Positions 24,657-31,661 of a stretch of 31,946 bases of DNA are shown in pieces. How positions within the stretch are numbered: the first letter of the stretch is position 1; each line of letters starts with the position of its first letter. Source of the stretch: UBA1672 sp046542355 (lineage in GTDB: Bacteria; Pseudomonadota; Alphaproteobacteria; Micavibrionales; Micavibrionaceae); contig JBKHBN010000021.1 in assembly GCA_046542355.1 (NCBI GenBank), positions 1 to 31,946 on the forward strand, written 5' to 3'. Made by a program: the position numbers and the translations under genes. The notes beneath the pieces were generated by a model. It was not told where the DNA came from. It made no database searches and worked only from the letters and a program-made list of their open reading frames with translations.

Positions 24657-25316
24657 ATGACCGAACAAAACCTGTTAACCGAAGAGATCCCTGAAAAATT
24701 CAAGAACCCCGAAACCGGAGAGCTGCAAATAGACCTTTTGCTCAAATCCTATCAGGAGCTGGAACGCAAACTCTCAAGCCCTGACTTAAAAGCAGTGCAG
24801 ATTCCCAAAAGACCTGAAGACTACCCCATAAACTGTTCGCACGGCTTTTTTGAACCGGACATTGAAATCAACAAACGCCTGCACGAAAAGGGGTTTTCAC
24901 CCGATCAGGCGCAAGTTGTATATGACCTTGCCGCAGAGCGCATGATCCCGATGCTCCATGAGGTGATTGCTGAGTTCCGCGCAGAGCGTGAAGTAGAAAA
25001 GCTTATCAATCATTTCGGCGGGGTTCAACAATGGCGCACCTTATCGCGCGAGCTTCTGGCCTTTGGCAGCAAAAATCTCCCCGGCGATGTTCTGGAGAAT
25101 CTATCGAGTTCATATGAAGGCGTATTGGCGCTCTACCGGATGATGAAAGCCGGAGGAGAACCAAAACTGGCCAGCAGAAAAAGCGCTTCTGTTCAAGGGG
25201 ATTTAAGTGAGTCCGAATTAAGCTCTATGATGCGTGATCCCAAATACTGGCGCGACCGCGATCCGGCTTACATCGCCAAGGTCACGCAGGGCTTTGAGAA
25301 CCTGTATGGACGGTAA
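24657..25316 (+). CDS. Capsid assembly scaffolding protein
   Basis: The 219-residue acidic, mostly helical protein lies between portal and capsid genes, where T7-like phages put the scaffold (gp9). The first part has EIPEKFKNPETGELQIDLLL and LLKSYQELERKL, then a helical middle. It ends MMRDPKYWRDRDPAYIAKVT and QGFENLYGR, a C-terminal motif I associate with scaffold proteins of this phage group that bind the capsid. GGAG precedes the ATG. A strong terminator follows 31 bp after the stop. Confidence 0.75.
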   Translation: MTEQNLLTEEIPEKFKNPETGELQIDLLLKSYQELERKLSSPDLKAVQIPKRPEDYPINCSHGFFEPDIEINKRLHEKGFSPDQAQVVYDLAAERMIPMLHEVIAEFRAEREVEKLINHFGGVQQWRTLSRELLAFGSKNLPGDVLENLSSSYEGVLALYRMMKAGGEPKLASRKSASVQGDLSESELSSMMRDPKYWRDRDPAYIAKVTQGFENLYGR

Positions 25317-25347
25317 TGACGAACATAGGGATACACGCTAAATGACG

Positions 25348-25377
25348 AAAAGCCTTCCTAATCTGGAAGGCTTTTTT
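25348..25377. terminator. Bidirectional terminator between scaffold and PilZ genes
   Basis: AAAAGCCTTCC and GGAAGGCTTTT form an 11-bp perfect stem with a 6-base loop and T-runs on both strands. It ends the portal-scaffold transcript and, read on the minus strand, the PilZ gene whose stop lies 29 bp away. Confidence 0.85.
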
Positions 25378-25405
25378 CTTGACGTCATATCGAGATTAAG
25401 AAAGC

Positions 25406-25810
25406 TTAGAGCTGTGAATCTACAAAACGTCGTGAAACATAATCATCAACGACTTTTTGAAAGTTGGTCTGCACAGGATTGGACAGTGGATCAAACTGAA
25501 ACGCCACTTTCCCCGGTGCTTTGCGAATAACCGTAGCATGATGGTCAACCTCTACGATTTCATCACGAAGCCTGAATTTAAGGGTAAAGACACAATCCTG
25601 CCCCACACTGAACAAGCGCTCATCGGCCATAATCAACATGCCGCCCTTGCTCCAGTTTTCAACCGGATGCATTTGACCATTCACAACACCGACACATCGG
25701 TCATCACTGCGCCGCGGAAACTGCCTGTTTGTAGGCGAAGGCACAGCACTTTCATCTCGAGCAAACGAGTTTGCAATTTTCTTCAACATAATATTCGTCC
25801 CGATTGTCAT
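25406..25810 (-). CDS. PilZ-domain c-di-GMP-binding protein inside the phage module
   Basis: The 134-residue protein starts at ATG 25810; ATG 25789, with GGGACG upstream, is also good and gives 127 residues. The PilZ signature is clear: RRSDDR (the RxxxR arginine motif) followed by VENWSKGGMLI (the N/DxSxxG motif), then beta strands FTLKFRLRDEIVEVDHHATV and VAFQFDP. Both c-di-GMP-contacting motifs are intact. There is no effector domain; a Ser-rich N-terminus of about 30 residues precedes the domain. It is the only minus-strand gene among the phage genes, sits between scaffold and capsid, and has its own terminator, so it looks like an inserted independent unit. Confidence 0.88.
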   Translation of the reverse strand: MTIGTNIMLKKIANSFARDESAVPSPTNRQFPRRSDDRCVGVVNGQMHPVENWSKGGMLIMADERLFSVGQDCVFTLKFRLRDEIVEVDHHATVIRKAPGKVAFQFDPLSNPVQTNFQKVVDDYVSRRFVDSQL

Positions 25811-25826
25811 ACACTCAACGAAAAAT

Positions 25827-25840
25827 CCTAATATAAATTT
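25827..25840. repeat. 14-bp motif shared with the 24-bp tandem repeats
   Basis: CCTAATATAAATTT here is identical to the core of both copies of the repeat at 30849-30896. It lies 17 bases upstream of the PilZ start on the opposite strand, so it may be part of that gene's promoter or a shared binding site. Confidence 0.55.
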
Positions 25841-25911
25841 CTGTCAAAAATAAGGCAGGAACACAGCCTATAATGTCTTTTCCACAAAAAATAGAAATCA
25901 GAAAAATTTTC

Positions 25912-25940
25912 TTGACATTTTAGGTAAACATTCCTATACA
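25912..25940 (+). promoter_or_regulatory. Near-consensus promoter upstream of the capsid gene
   Basis: A perfect TTGACA (25912-25917), a 17-base spacer and TATACA (25935-25940, 5 of 6) make this the best promoter match in the window. It lies about 220 bases before the capsid gene. Confidence 0.75.
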
Positions 25941-25946
25941 TAAATC

Positions 25947-26075
25947 ATCAACGCCATGATTCTGTCTTTGAGTACTATAGCTTTGTACAGGTCGCAGTGT
26001 TGATTCATAAAAAGAATTTACGCCCTGCATTTTGGATAACACGCCTCGCGCTGCCCGAAAGAGCAGGGCTTTTTT
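25947..26075 (+). ncRNA. Candidate structured leader or small RNA ending in a U-tract
   Basis: Transcription from the promoter at 25912-25940 would start near 25947. The first bases ATCAAC (25947-25952) pair with GTTGAT (25999-26004). GCCCTGC (26022-26028) pairs with GCAGGGC (26063-26069), which is followed by six T (26070-26075). The result is a defined RNA of about 130 bases with a terminal hairpin, although the loop is long (34 bases). The capsid gene starts 85 bases later with its own AGAGG. It could be a small RNA, an attenuator or a stabilising leader. No known riboswitch pattern was recognised. Confidence 0.45.
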
Positions 26076-26159
26076 GCGCAGTATTCACTGGCCTTTAATT
26101 CAAAAAGAAAACCGGTGCTGCAAAAAGATCCAATCAATTAAAAACAAGAGGTTACAAGA

Positions 26160-26996
26160 ATGTCTACAAGTATAGATCAGGCTTTCATCAAGCAATTCGA
26201 GCGCGAAGTGCACGAAGCCTACCAGCGTCAGGGTTCAAAATTGCGTAACACTGTACGCACCATTTCGAATGTCAACGGCTCTACTGCCGTATTCCAGAAA
26301 GTTGGCAAGGGCACAGCCAGCACAAAATCAACGCATGGCATGGTTCCGGTTATGAATCTGGATCACACAAGTATTGATGTCAATCTCAGTGATTACTACG
26401 CCGGTGACTGGGTTGACCGTCTTGACGAGCTGAAAACCAACATCGACGAGCGTCAGGTGATCGCTAATGCAGGCGCTCATGCGCTTGGCCGCAAAACTGA
26501 TGAGCTGATTATCTCGGCGCTGTCAAACGCCTCCACGCACAGTATTACTGACAGCAACATCGGCATGACAAAAAGCAAAATCCTCGTGGCATTCGAGACA
26601 TTTGGCGAAAATGATGTTCCCGATGATGGCCAGAGATTTTGTATCGTGGGCTGGAAACAGTGGAGCGAACTCCTCGCAATTGATGAGTTTGTCAATGCGG
26701 ATTATATCGGCACGCAAAACCTTCCTTTTGCCAGCATAACGCAGGCCAAGATGTTCCTGGGGACAATCTTTATCCCGCATTCCGGCCTGCCCATAGACGG
26801 AGATGATATCCGCTCATGCTTCTATTACCACAAAACAGCCATCGGCCACGCCAGTGCCAGCGATGTCCAGACGGATATCTCATGGCACGGTGATCGCGCA
26901 GCGCACTTTGTCAACAACATGATGAGCCAAGGCGCCGGTCTTATTGATGAAGCCGGCATTGTCGTCATTAACTGTGATGAAACCCCAGATCAATAA
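26160..26996 (+). CDS. Major capsid protein
   Basis: The 278-residue protein follows portal and scaffold and has features I associate with HK97-fold capsid proteins of the Phage_capsid_2 type. It begins with helical QAFIKQFEREVHEAYQRQGS. Then come the beta and arm region VFQKVGKGTASTKSTHGMVP, the DDYYAGDW-like LSDYYAGDWVDRLDELKT, DERQVIANAGAHALGRKTDE, and a late FCIVGWKQWSEL segment. It would form the shell. Spacing from the ribosome site is normal. The gene is separated from scaffold by the PilZ/leader block, which is unusual, so its expression may be driven by the separate promoter. Confidence 0.82.
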   Translation: MSTSIDQAFIKQFEREVHEAYQRQGSKLRNTVRTISNVNGSTAVFQKVGKGTASTKSTHGMVPVMNLDHTSIDVNLSDYYAGDWVDRLDELKTNIDERQVIANAGAHALGRKTDELIISALSNASTHSITDSNIGMTKSKILVAFETFGENDVPDDGQRFCIVGWKQWSELLAIDEFVNADYIGTQNLPFASITQAKMFLGTIFIPHSGLPIDGDDIRSCFYYHKTAIGHASASDVQTDISWHGDRAAHFVNNMMSQGAGLIDEAGIVVINCDETPDQ

Positions 26997-27021
26997 TTAT
27001 AATTTTGCAAGGAGATAAACC

Positions 27022-27261
27022 ATGGCTTTTGCCGCATCTGATTTAAGCGTACTGGCTTACGCGAATAACTTTACACTATGGCACTACACAACAATTGACG
27101 CATCTGTTGAAACGCTGGGCTATTTTAATGCCGCAGCCGGAATGCTCAATGTTAATGACCTGATTATTGCCAATATCGATACCGATGGCACGCCGACAAC
27201 GACATTCTATGTTGTTTCGGCCAATGACGGAAGCAGCGTCACAATCACAGCCTACGCATAA
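27022..27261 (+). CDS. Small head-associated phage protein (79 aa)
   Basis: The product is 79 residues, predicted mostly beta: SDLSVLAYANNFTLWHYTT, VETLGYFNAAAGMLNVNDLI and TTTFYVVSANDGSSVTITAY. Proteins of this pattern often follow capsid genes in phages of alphaproteobacteria and may decorate or cap the head; this is family memory, not proof. The ATG has GGAG at good spacing and lies 25 bp after the capsid stop. Confidence 0.7.
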   Translation: MAFAASDLSVLAYANNFTLWHYTTIDASVETLGYFNAAAGMLNVNDLIIANIDTDGTPTTTFYVVSANDGSSVTITAYA

Positions 27262-27397
27262 CCAACATGCAAAGCGCTGGGAACGCTGTTATATAAGGGA
27301 TAATCCTGCCAAAAGCGCGCTAAACCACGTCCTGCCCGACCCCCTCGCAGTGCGCGCTCCCTTATGTCGCATTAAAAGAGCAGGTATCGAAATAGCG

Positions 27398-27462
27398 CAG
27401 CCACGCTCAATGCCAAACCTCTCAAGACATCACTCCCCTGAGAGCAAGGCCGGGCGTGGCTG
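27398..27462. repeat. 9-bp long-range inverted repeat
   Basis: CAGCCACGC (27398-27406) and GCGTGGCTG (27454-27462) are perfect inverted copies. The right arm overlaps the terminator hairpin at 27443-27471, so the two structures exclude each other. Much of the 279-base gap 27262-27540 is occupied by this block and the 16-bp repeat, with no convincing gene. Confidence 0.5.
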
Positions 27463-27471
27463 TTGCTTTTT
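27443..27471 (+). terminator. Terminator after the head genes
   Basis: AGCAA/TTGCT and GCC/GGC stems, with a small internal bulge and a 6-base loop, are followed by TTTT. It lies 181 bases after the 79-residue head gene and before the small membrane gene. Confidence 0.6.
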
Positions 27472-27494
27472 AATACTTACAGGAATAAAATATG

Positions 27495-27526
27495 AAAGAG
27501 CATGCCCAAAAAAGAGCATGCCCAAA
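27495..27526. repeat. 16-bp perfect tandem repeat
   Basis: AAAGAGCATGCCCAAA occurs twice in immediate succession (27495-27510 and 27511-27526), 15 bases before the start of the small membrane gene. Each copy holds the palindrome GCATGC. Confidence 0.7.
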
Positions 27527-27540
27527 AATAGGAAGGTACA

Positions 27541-27729
27541 ATGAAGAAAAGACACACAATATGGCAATTGATACTGAGCGCTCATGTTGTTTTTTTGGCT
27601 TTGTTCATTCTCTATACAGCCGTGATTTGGGTTGTGCTTGATTTCGATCCGTATTTCTTGCAAATCGACAGTTGTCTTGATGAGGGAGGCGCATGGGATA
27701 ATGTCGCTTCAAAATGCATCACCCGGTAA
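27541..27729 (+). CDS. Small single-span membrane protein of unknown function (62 aa)
   Basis: A basic start (MKKRHTIWQ) leads into one membrane helix (ILSAHVVFLALFILYTAVIW). A short outside part LDFDPYFLQIDSCLDEGGAW ends with SKCITR, with two Cys in a CLDxGGxW...C arrangement. Many small bacterial and phage proteins share this Cys-Asp-Gly-Gly-Trp pattern, but I know of no assigned role. GGAAGG precedes the ATG. It is bracketed by terminators at 27443-27471 and 27759-27783, so it is transcribed as its own unit or by read-through, like a phage cargo gene. Confidence 0.75.
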   Translation: MKKRHTIWQLILSAHVVFLALFILYTAVIWVVLDFDPYFLQIDSCLDEGGAWDNVASKCITR

Positions 27730-27758
27730 ACATATAAAAACATAGAACAAAACAACAC

Positions 27759-27783
27759 ATCTCCGCTGTTTGCGGAGATTTTT
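27759..27783 (+). terminator. Terminator after the small membrane gene
   Basis: ATCTCCGC and GCGGAGAT form a perfect 8-bp stem around a 5-base loop, followed by TTTT. It lies 29 bases after the stop and just before the tail tubular A gene. Confidence 0.75.
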
Positions 27784-27807
27784 CATTTTTAAAGGAGATT
27801 AACCACC

Positions 27808-28374
27808 ATGGCACTATCAGATATCGGCCTGTGTTCCCGCGCGCTTATAAAAATCGGCGCCGCGCCTATAAGCTCGTTCGCAGATGGAACAGCGCAAAGC
27901 GAAATTGCAAACGCCCTTTATGCGCAGGCACGCGATTCACTGCTTTCCGCTTATGCGTGGAGCTTTGCCACAGGGCAGGTCGAGCTGGCACAAAGCGCAA
28001 CCCCGCCCGCCGCCGATTATACCTATGCCTACGAGCTGCCCACAGACTTCCTGCGCGCTTTGAGCGCTGGCAACGGATCACGCGGCAGAGGAGCGAGCTA
28101 CCGGATAATTTCCGGCCAGCTCCACACCAATCAATCCGGAATCATCCTGACTTATATTTACAGACCCGAAGAACAGAGATTCCCGCCATATTTCGACAGC
28201 GCCCTGATTACGCGGCTGGCCGCAGAGTTCTGCATCCCTGTGACAGAAAACACCTCGCGCACCGAAACGCTTTATCGGCAAGCAGAGGAGCAGTTCAAAC
28301 ACGCCCGCCAGATCGATGCCCAGCAAGACACACCAAACCGCATTGAGGATTTTACACTCATCAATGTACGGTAA
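27808..28374 (+). CDS. Tail tubular protein A-like (T7 gp11 family)
   Basis: The 188-residue protein begins ALSDIGLCSRALIKIGAAPI, the N-terminal hallmark of gp11-type adaptor proteins that attach to the portal and start the short tail. Later motifs agree: ALYAQARDSLLSAYAWSFAT, YAYELPTDFLRAL, TYIYRPEEQRFPPYFDSALI and LAAEFCIPVTENTSRTETLY. AGGAG sits at good spacing. Order before the larger nozzle gene matches T7-like phages. Confidence 0.82.
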   Translation: MALSDIGLCSRALIKIGAAPISSFADGTAQSEIANALYAQARDSLLSAYAWSFATGQVELAQSATPPAADYTYAYELPTDFLRALSAGNGSRGRGASYRIISGQLHTNQSGIILTYIYRPEEQRFPPYFDSALITRLAAEFCIPVTENTSRTETLYRQAEEQFKHARQIDAQQDTPNRIEDFTLINVR

Positions 28375-28397
28375 TAATAAAAGCGGAGATCAAAAAA

Positions 28398-30347
28398 ATG
28401 ACACGAATAACCGACATTAAAACGACTTTCACCGCCGGAGAGATATCGCAAGAGCTTCTCGGCAGAGGGGACTTACGTGCCTATGATAACGGCGCTTTGG
28501 AGCTGTGCAATGTCTTTATCAAGCCCACAGGCGGCATTATGCGCCGTTTTGGTATGGGCTATGTTGATACGGCAGCGGGCAATGGCCGCCTGATTGCCTT
28601 TGAGTTCAATGCCGACCAGACAGCCTTGCTGGTCATGACAGATCAGCAAATTGATATCTATTCAGGCGGAGTAAAGGAAACAACAATAACCGCGCCATGG
28701 ACGCAAGCCCAGATATCCCAGATCGCTTGGACACAAAGCGCCGACACGTTACTTTTGGTACATCCGGACGTGCACCCTAAAAAGCTGGTGCGTTCGGCTT
28801 TGGGAACATGGAGCCTCGATGACTGGAGCTTTTACGTCGAAGACGGCACGACCTATCAGCCATACTACAAATTTGCAAATAGCGAAGACACCCTGACAGC
28901 CAGCGGATTAAGCGGAGATATAACCTTAACCGCCAGCGCGGATGTCTTCACGCAAGAACATGAAGACACAAGACTGCGCGTGCAGGGCATAGATGTGCTC
29001 ATCACCGACTATGACTCCCCGACTGTGGTAAGCGCAACCGTGATTCCGCTAAAAAACCCCGATTATGATCCCCAAGTGCAAGGCTCTGCTCAATATTTCT
29101 ATCTCACCGATACATCACCCAATATAGACTGGTACGAACAGGCCTTCAGTCCGGCGCGCGGATATCCCGTAACAGTGGCGTTTCATCAAGATCGCCTCGT
29201 AATTGGCGGCTCCAGAGATTTGCCCAACCGTATGTGGTTTTCAAAATCCGGTGACTTGATGAATTTTGATCTGGGCGATGGTCTGGACGATGAGGCGATA
29301 GAATTTTCGATCCTTTCCGATCAGGTCAACGCCATTCGCGGCGTGTTCTCCTCTCGCCATTTGCAGGTTTTCACCAGCGGCGCAGAATGGATGGTTACCG
29401 GAAATCCACTCACCCCTTCATCTGTACAGATTTTACGCCAGACACGCTTTGGATCACGCACCGATATTTATATCCCGCCGGTCAATGTCGATGGAGCCAC
29501 GCTCTATTGCGCGCGCTCAGGCAAGGAGATTTACGAATATCTCTACACCGATCTGGAAGAGGCCTACACCTCTACTGATCTGGCCTTGCTTTCCCATCAC
29601 CTTGTTGAAAAGCCGGTTGATCAGGACTATGACCAGAATAATCGGCTCCTGTTCATTGTGCGCGATGATGGCGGCTTTGCAACCCTGACGGTCTACCGCG
29701 CCGAGCAGGTTTCTGCATGGACGCAGCATGAAACCGGCGGCAAGGTCAAATCTGTTGCTGTTGTCGGGCAGGAGGTCTATATGCTCGTTGAGCGCGGTGG
29801 AACCTATTTCATTGAACAGCTCGATCGCACCTTAAATCTTGATAGTGCATTATCGGGTCAAACAGGCGCACCTGCGTCCCTGTGGAGCGGGCTGGATCAC
29901 CTTGAAAATAAAGAAGTTTCAATTCTGGCAGACGATGCAATTGTTGAGGCGCAAACGGTTCAAGGCGGTGCAGTGACCCTGAGTGAACCAGCCAGCGCGG
30001 TGCAAATAGGGTTGCCTTATACCCACAAAGTCACGCCGCTTCCTCCCAACGAGGTCAGCAAAATTGGCGGCGCACGCAAGCTGCGTTTGATCCGCGCACT
30101 CTTTCGGGTCAAGGACACAGCAGCGCTTAGCCTTGATATCGGGCGCGGCCTCAAGGATATGAGCCTCAAACAACTGGGGCAGGAGGAGATTCTCGATGCG
30201 CCCAACCCGCTCCTAAGTGGCGATATCGAGGTGCGCGGTCTTGGCTGGCAGGAAAGCGGCACTGCGCCGCTATGGAAGATTGAACAGGACAAACCGCTCC
30301 CTTTCACACTTTTGATGGTTTCCACAGAACTCAAGATTAACGATTAA
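28398..30347 (+). CDS. Tail tubular protein B-like (tail nozzle)
   Basis: The 649-residue beta-rich protein begins ITDIKTTFTAGEISQELLGR and GDLRAYDNGALELCNVFIKP, a start shared by nozzle proteins of T7-like and related podoviruses. The middle has FHQDRLVIGGSRDLPNRMWF and VFTSGAEWMVTG, and the C-terminal third has a GGARKLRLIRALFRVKD strand region. It should form the distal tail tube. It follows tail tubular A by 23 bp. No frameshift or truncation is seen. Confidence 0.8.
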   Translation: MTRITDIKTTFTAGEISQELLGRGDLRAYDNGALELCNVFIKPTGGIMRRFGMGYVDTAAGNGRLIAFEFNADQTALLVMTDQQIDIYSGGVKETTITAPWTQAQISQIAWTQSADTLLLVHPDVHPKKLVRSALGTWSLDDWSFYVEDGTTYQPYYKFANSEDTLTASGLSGDITLTASADVFTQEHEDTRLRVQGIDVLITDYDSPTVVSATVIPLKNPDYDPQVQGSAQYFYLTDTSPNIDWYEQAFSPARGYPVTVAFHQDRLVIGGSRDLPNRMWFSKSGDLMNFDLGDGLDDEAIEFSILSDQVNAIRGVFSSRHLQVFTSGAEWMVTGNPLTPSSVQILRQTRFGSRTDIYIPPVNVDGATLYCARSGKEIYEYLYTDLEEAYTSTDLALLSHHLVEKPVDQDYDQNNRLLFIVRDDGGFATLTVYRAEQVSAWTQHETGGKVKSVAVVGQEVYMLVERGGTYFIEQLDRTLNLDSALSGQTGAPASLWSGLDHLENKEVSILADDAIVEAQTVQGGAVTLSEPASAVQIGLPYTHKVTPLPPNEVSKIGGARKLRLIRALFRVKDTAALSLDIGRGLKDMSLKQLGQEEILDAPNPLLSGDIEVRGLGWQESGTAPLWKIEQDKPLPFTLLMVSTELKIND

Positions 30348-30380
30348 TCAAATAACACCCACAACAATAAGGAAAAAACA

Positions 30381-30827
30381 ATGGCAGCTATGACCCCATT
30401 ATTGGCAACCGGAATGACAATAGCCATGAACGCAGCCTCTAACGAGCAAGCCAGCAAACAACTCAAGGAAAAACAGACCTTGCAGGAAACGCAAACCAGA
30501 CAAAGCGCCGCGTTGGAAAAAGAGCATGTCGCGCAGGAATCAAAAATTGATGAGCAGCAGCGCAAAGCCGCTCTGCGCCGGGCGGTAGCCAGCCAGAAGG
30601 CTAATTTTGGCGCACAAGGCGTATCATCGAAAGATGGCTCCGCCGAAGCGGTATTGCTCGGTTTAACGCGGGATTCTGAGACAGAGCAGGAATTCGACAA
30701 TAACCGCGCAAGCCTGAAACAAGCCGCTATTGAACAGGATGTATCACAACGCAAAGCCCTGAATATATTGCAGCGCACTCAGTTGCAGGAAAAAAACAAC
30801 CTCTCGACAATTCGGAAGTTTTTCTAG
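30381..30827 (+). CDS. Internal virion-like protein (148 aa)
   Basis: The first part has an Ala/Met-rich hydrophobic start (TPLLATGMTIAMNAASNEQA). A long coiled coil rich in Gln, Lys and Glu follows (about residues 25-75), then RAVASQKANFGAQGVSSKDG with GSAEAVLLGLTRDSETEQEF, and a charged helical end. The FGAQGVSSxxGSAEAVL pattern occurs in small internal virion proteins encoded after nozzle genes in related phages (gp14-like). No larger internal core genes follow directly. Confidence 0.65.
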   Translation: MAAMTPLLATGMTIAMNAASNEQASKQLKEKQTLQETQTRQSAALEKEHVAQESKIDEQQRKAALRRAVASQKANFGAQGVSSKDGSAEAVLLGLTRDSETEQEFDNNRASLKQAAIEQDVSQRKALNILQRTQLQEKNNLSTIRKFF

Positions 30828-30848
30828 TTTTCCACCATTCCCAACGGC

Positions 30849-30896
30849 TCCCTAATATAAATTTGCATTGAATCCCTAATATAAATTTGCATTGAA
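30849..30896. repeat. 24-bp perfect tandem direct repeat
   Basis: Two identical 24-bp units (30849-30872 and 30873-30896), each with the core CCTAATATAAATTTGCATTG, lie in the 157-base gap between the internal virion gene and the next gene. The first 14 core bases recur at 25827-25840. Likely a regulatory or recombination site; it has neither the spacers nor the copy number of CRISPR. Confidence 0.75.
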
Positions 30897-30984
30897 AAGG
30901 GCTTTCAATGTATAGAAATGAGGAACAAACATAAAAAAAACCAAATAAAAACTAAAATTTTATTTCAGAAAGCGGAGAAATGTT

Positions 30985-31629
30985 ATGGCAGGAGAAAAGT
31001 ATATTACTCTTGATTTTAATCAAAATAACACAGCTTTAAGAAAGCTGTCTGATGTGGGGGCACTTCATAGAGTATTTTCCAAAGAAGATGGCTTGGTTAT
31101 AGTTAACCTTGCAGGATACCGGAGGTATGATGACTCTGACGCTGAGCTGCAACTACCATTTAGTTATAGCGCTTTGGCGGAGATGGATATGGCTACGACT
31201 CGGGAAAACGCTCTTAAACCATCAGGTTTAGAAAGGCTTGATCAGGTTAATAATGGGGTGGGTGATGATTTCTTTTACACGTTTTTAGAAGATCTGGCTA
31301 GCACAGGAGATCTGGAAGCTGCCCGATTAGATTCCGGTGTAGTGCTGATAAGTGGGGATGATCCAGAAGTCCTGTACGAGATTGAACAGAAATGTAGAGG
31401 CTTATTCATTGTTTTCTGGGAAAAACCGAAAGATTTAGCAAGGCAAGTCATGACACAAGGATTAACACCGCAACAAAGGGAAATGTCTCAAAATGTTGTC
31501 TCTCTCGTTGACAGGCGCCAAAGAGAGGCTTTTAGTCAGCTATTTAAAGAAATTTTCGATGAAGAGGCGGGACAGAGCAGAAAAAAAGGGGCTGAATCAC
31601 TAGAAGGTACGCCACCAAGCGCGGAATAA
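30985..31629 (+). CDS. Unknown acidic protein (214 aa), paralogue of the next gene
   Basis: I do not recognise the family. The ATG at 30985 is preceded by GCGGAG. The first 40 residues are mixed (KYITLDFNQNNTALRKLSD). A strand-rich block with GLVIVNLAGYRRYDDSDAEL follows, then a helical middle, then GDLEAARLDSGVVLISGDDP, EVLYEIEQKCRGLFIVFWEK and a charged, Lys/Glu-rich tail likely disordered. The block VVLISGDDPEVLYEIEQKC resembles the following gene's YVIMSADEDTLQAIQAQC. Base composition looks more AT-rich than its phage neighbours. It may be cargo rather than a virion part. Confidence 0.7.
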   Translation: MAGEKYITLDFNQNNTALRKLSDVGALHRVFSKEDGLVIVNLAGYRRYDDSDAELQLPFSYSALAEMDMATTRENALKPSGLERLDQVNNGVGDDFFYTFLEDLASTGDLEAARLDSGVVLISGDDPEVLYEIEQKCRGLFIVFWEKPKDLARQVMTQGLTPQQREMSQNVVSLVDRRQREAFSQLFKEIFDEEAGQSRKKGAESLEGTPPSAE

Positions 31630-31661
31630 GAAGTAAATAAACGTTTAAGGCAGAAAACAAT

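Noticed and set aside
25956..26003. 15-codon leader peptide inside the capsid leader
   Set aside because: The ATG has no ribosome binding site, and its stop falls inside the 5' pairing arm; more likely chance.
27167..27544. 125-residue open frame across the head/small-membrane gap
   Set aside because: It overlaps the 79-residue gene out of frame, runs through a terminator and repeats, and has low-quality composition.
27831..28346. 171-residue frame overlapping the tail tubular A gene
   Set aside because: It is very Arg/Pro/His-rich, as expected for a shadow of a GC-rich gene; the gp11-like frame has clear family motifs.
30344..30778. 144-residue minus-strand frame under the internal virion gene
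   Set aside because: It is Cys/Ser/Leu-rich antisense shadow of a Gln/Ala-rich coding frame, with no ribosome site.
30849..30896. Possible CRISPR array from the 24-bp repeats
   Set aside because: The two units abut with no spacer, there are only two of them, and no cas gene is present.
30849..30896. T7-like phage RNA polymerase promoters as a firm call
   Set aside because: The repeat length fits, but no similarity to known phage promoters was seen and no phage polymerase gene is in the window.
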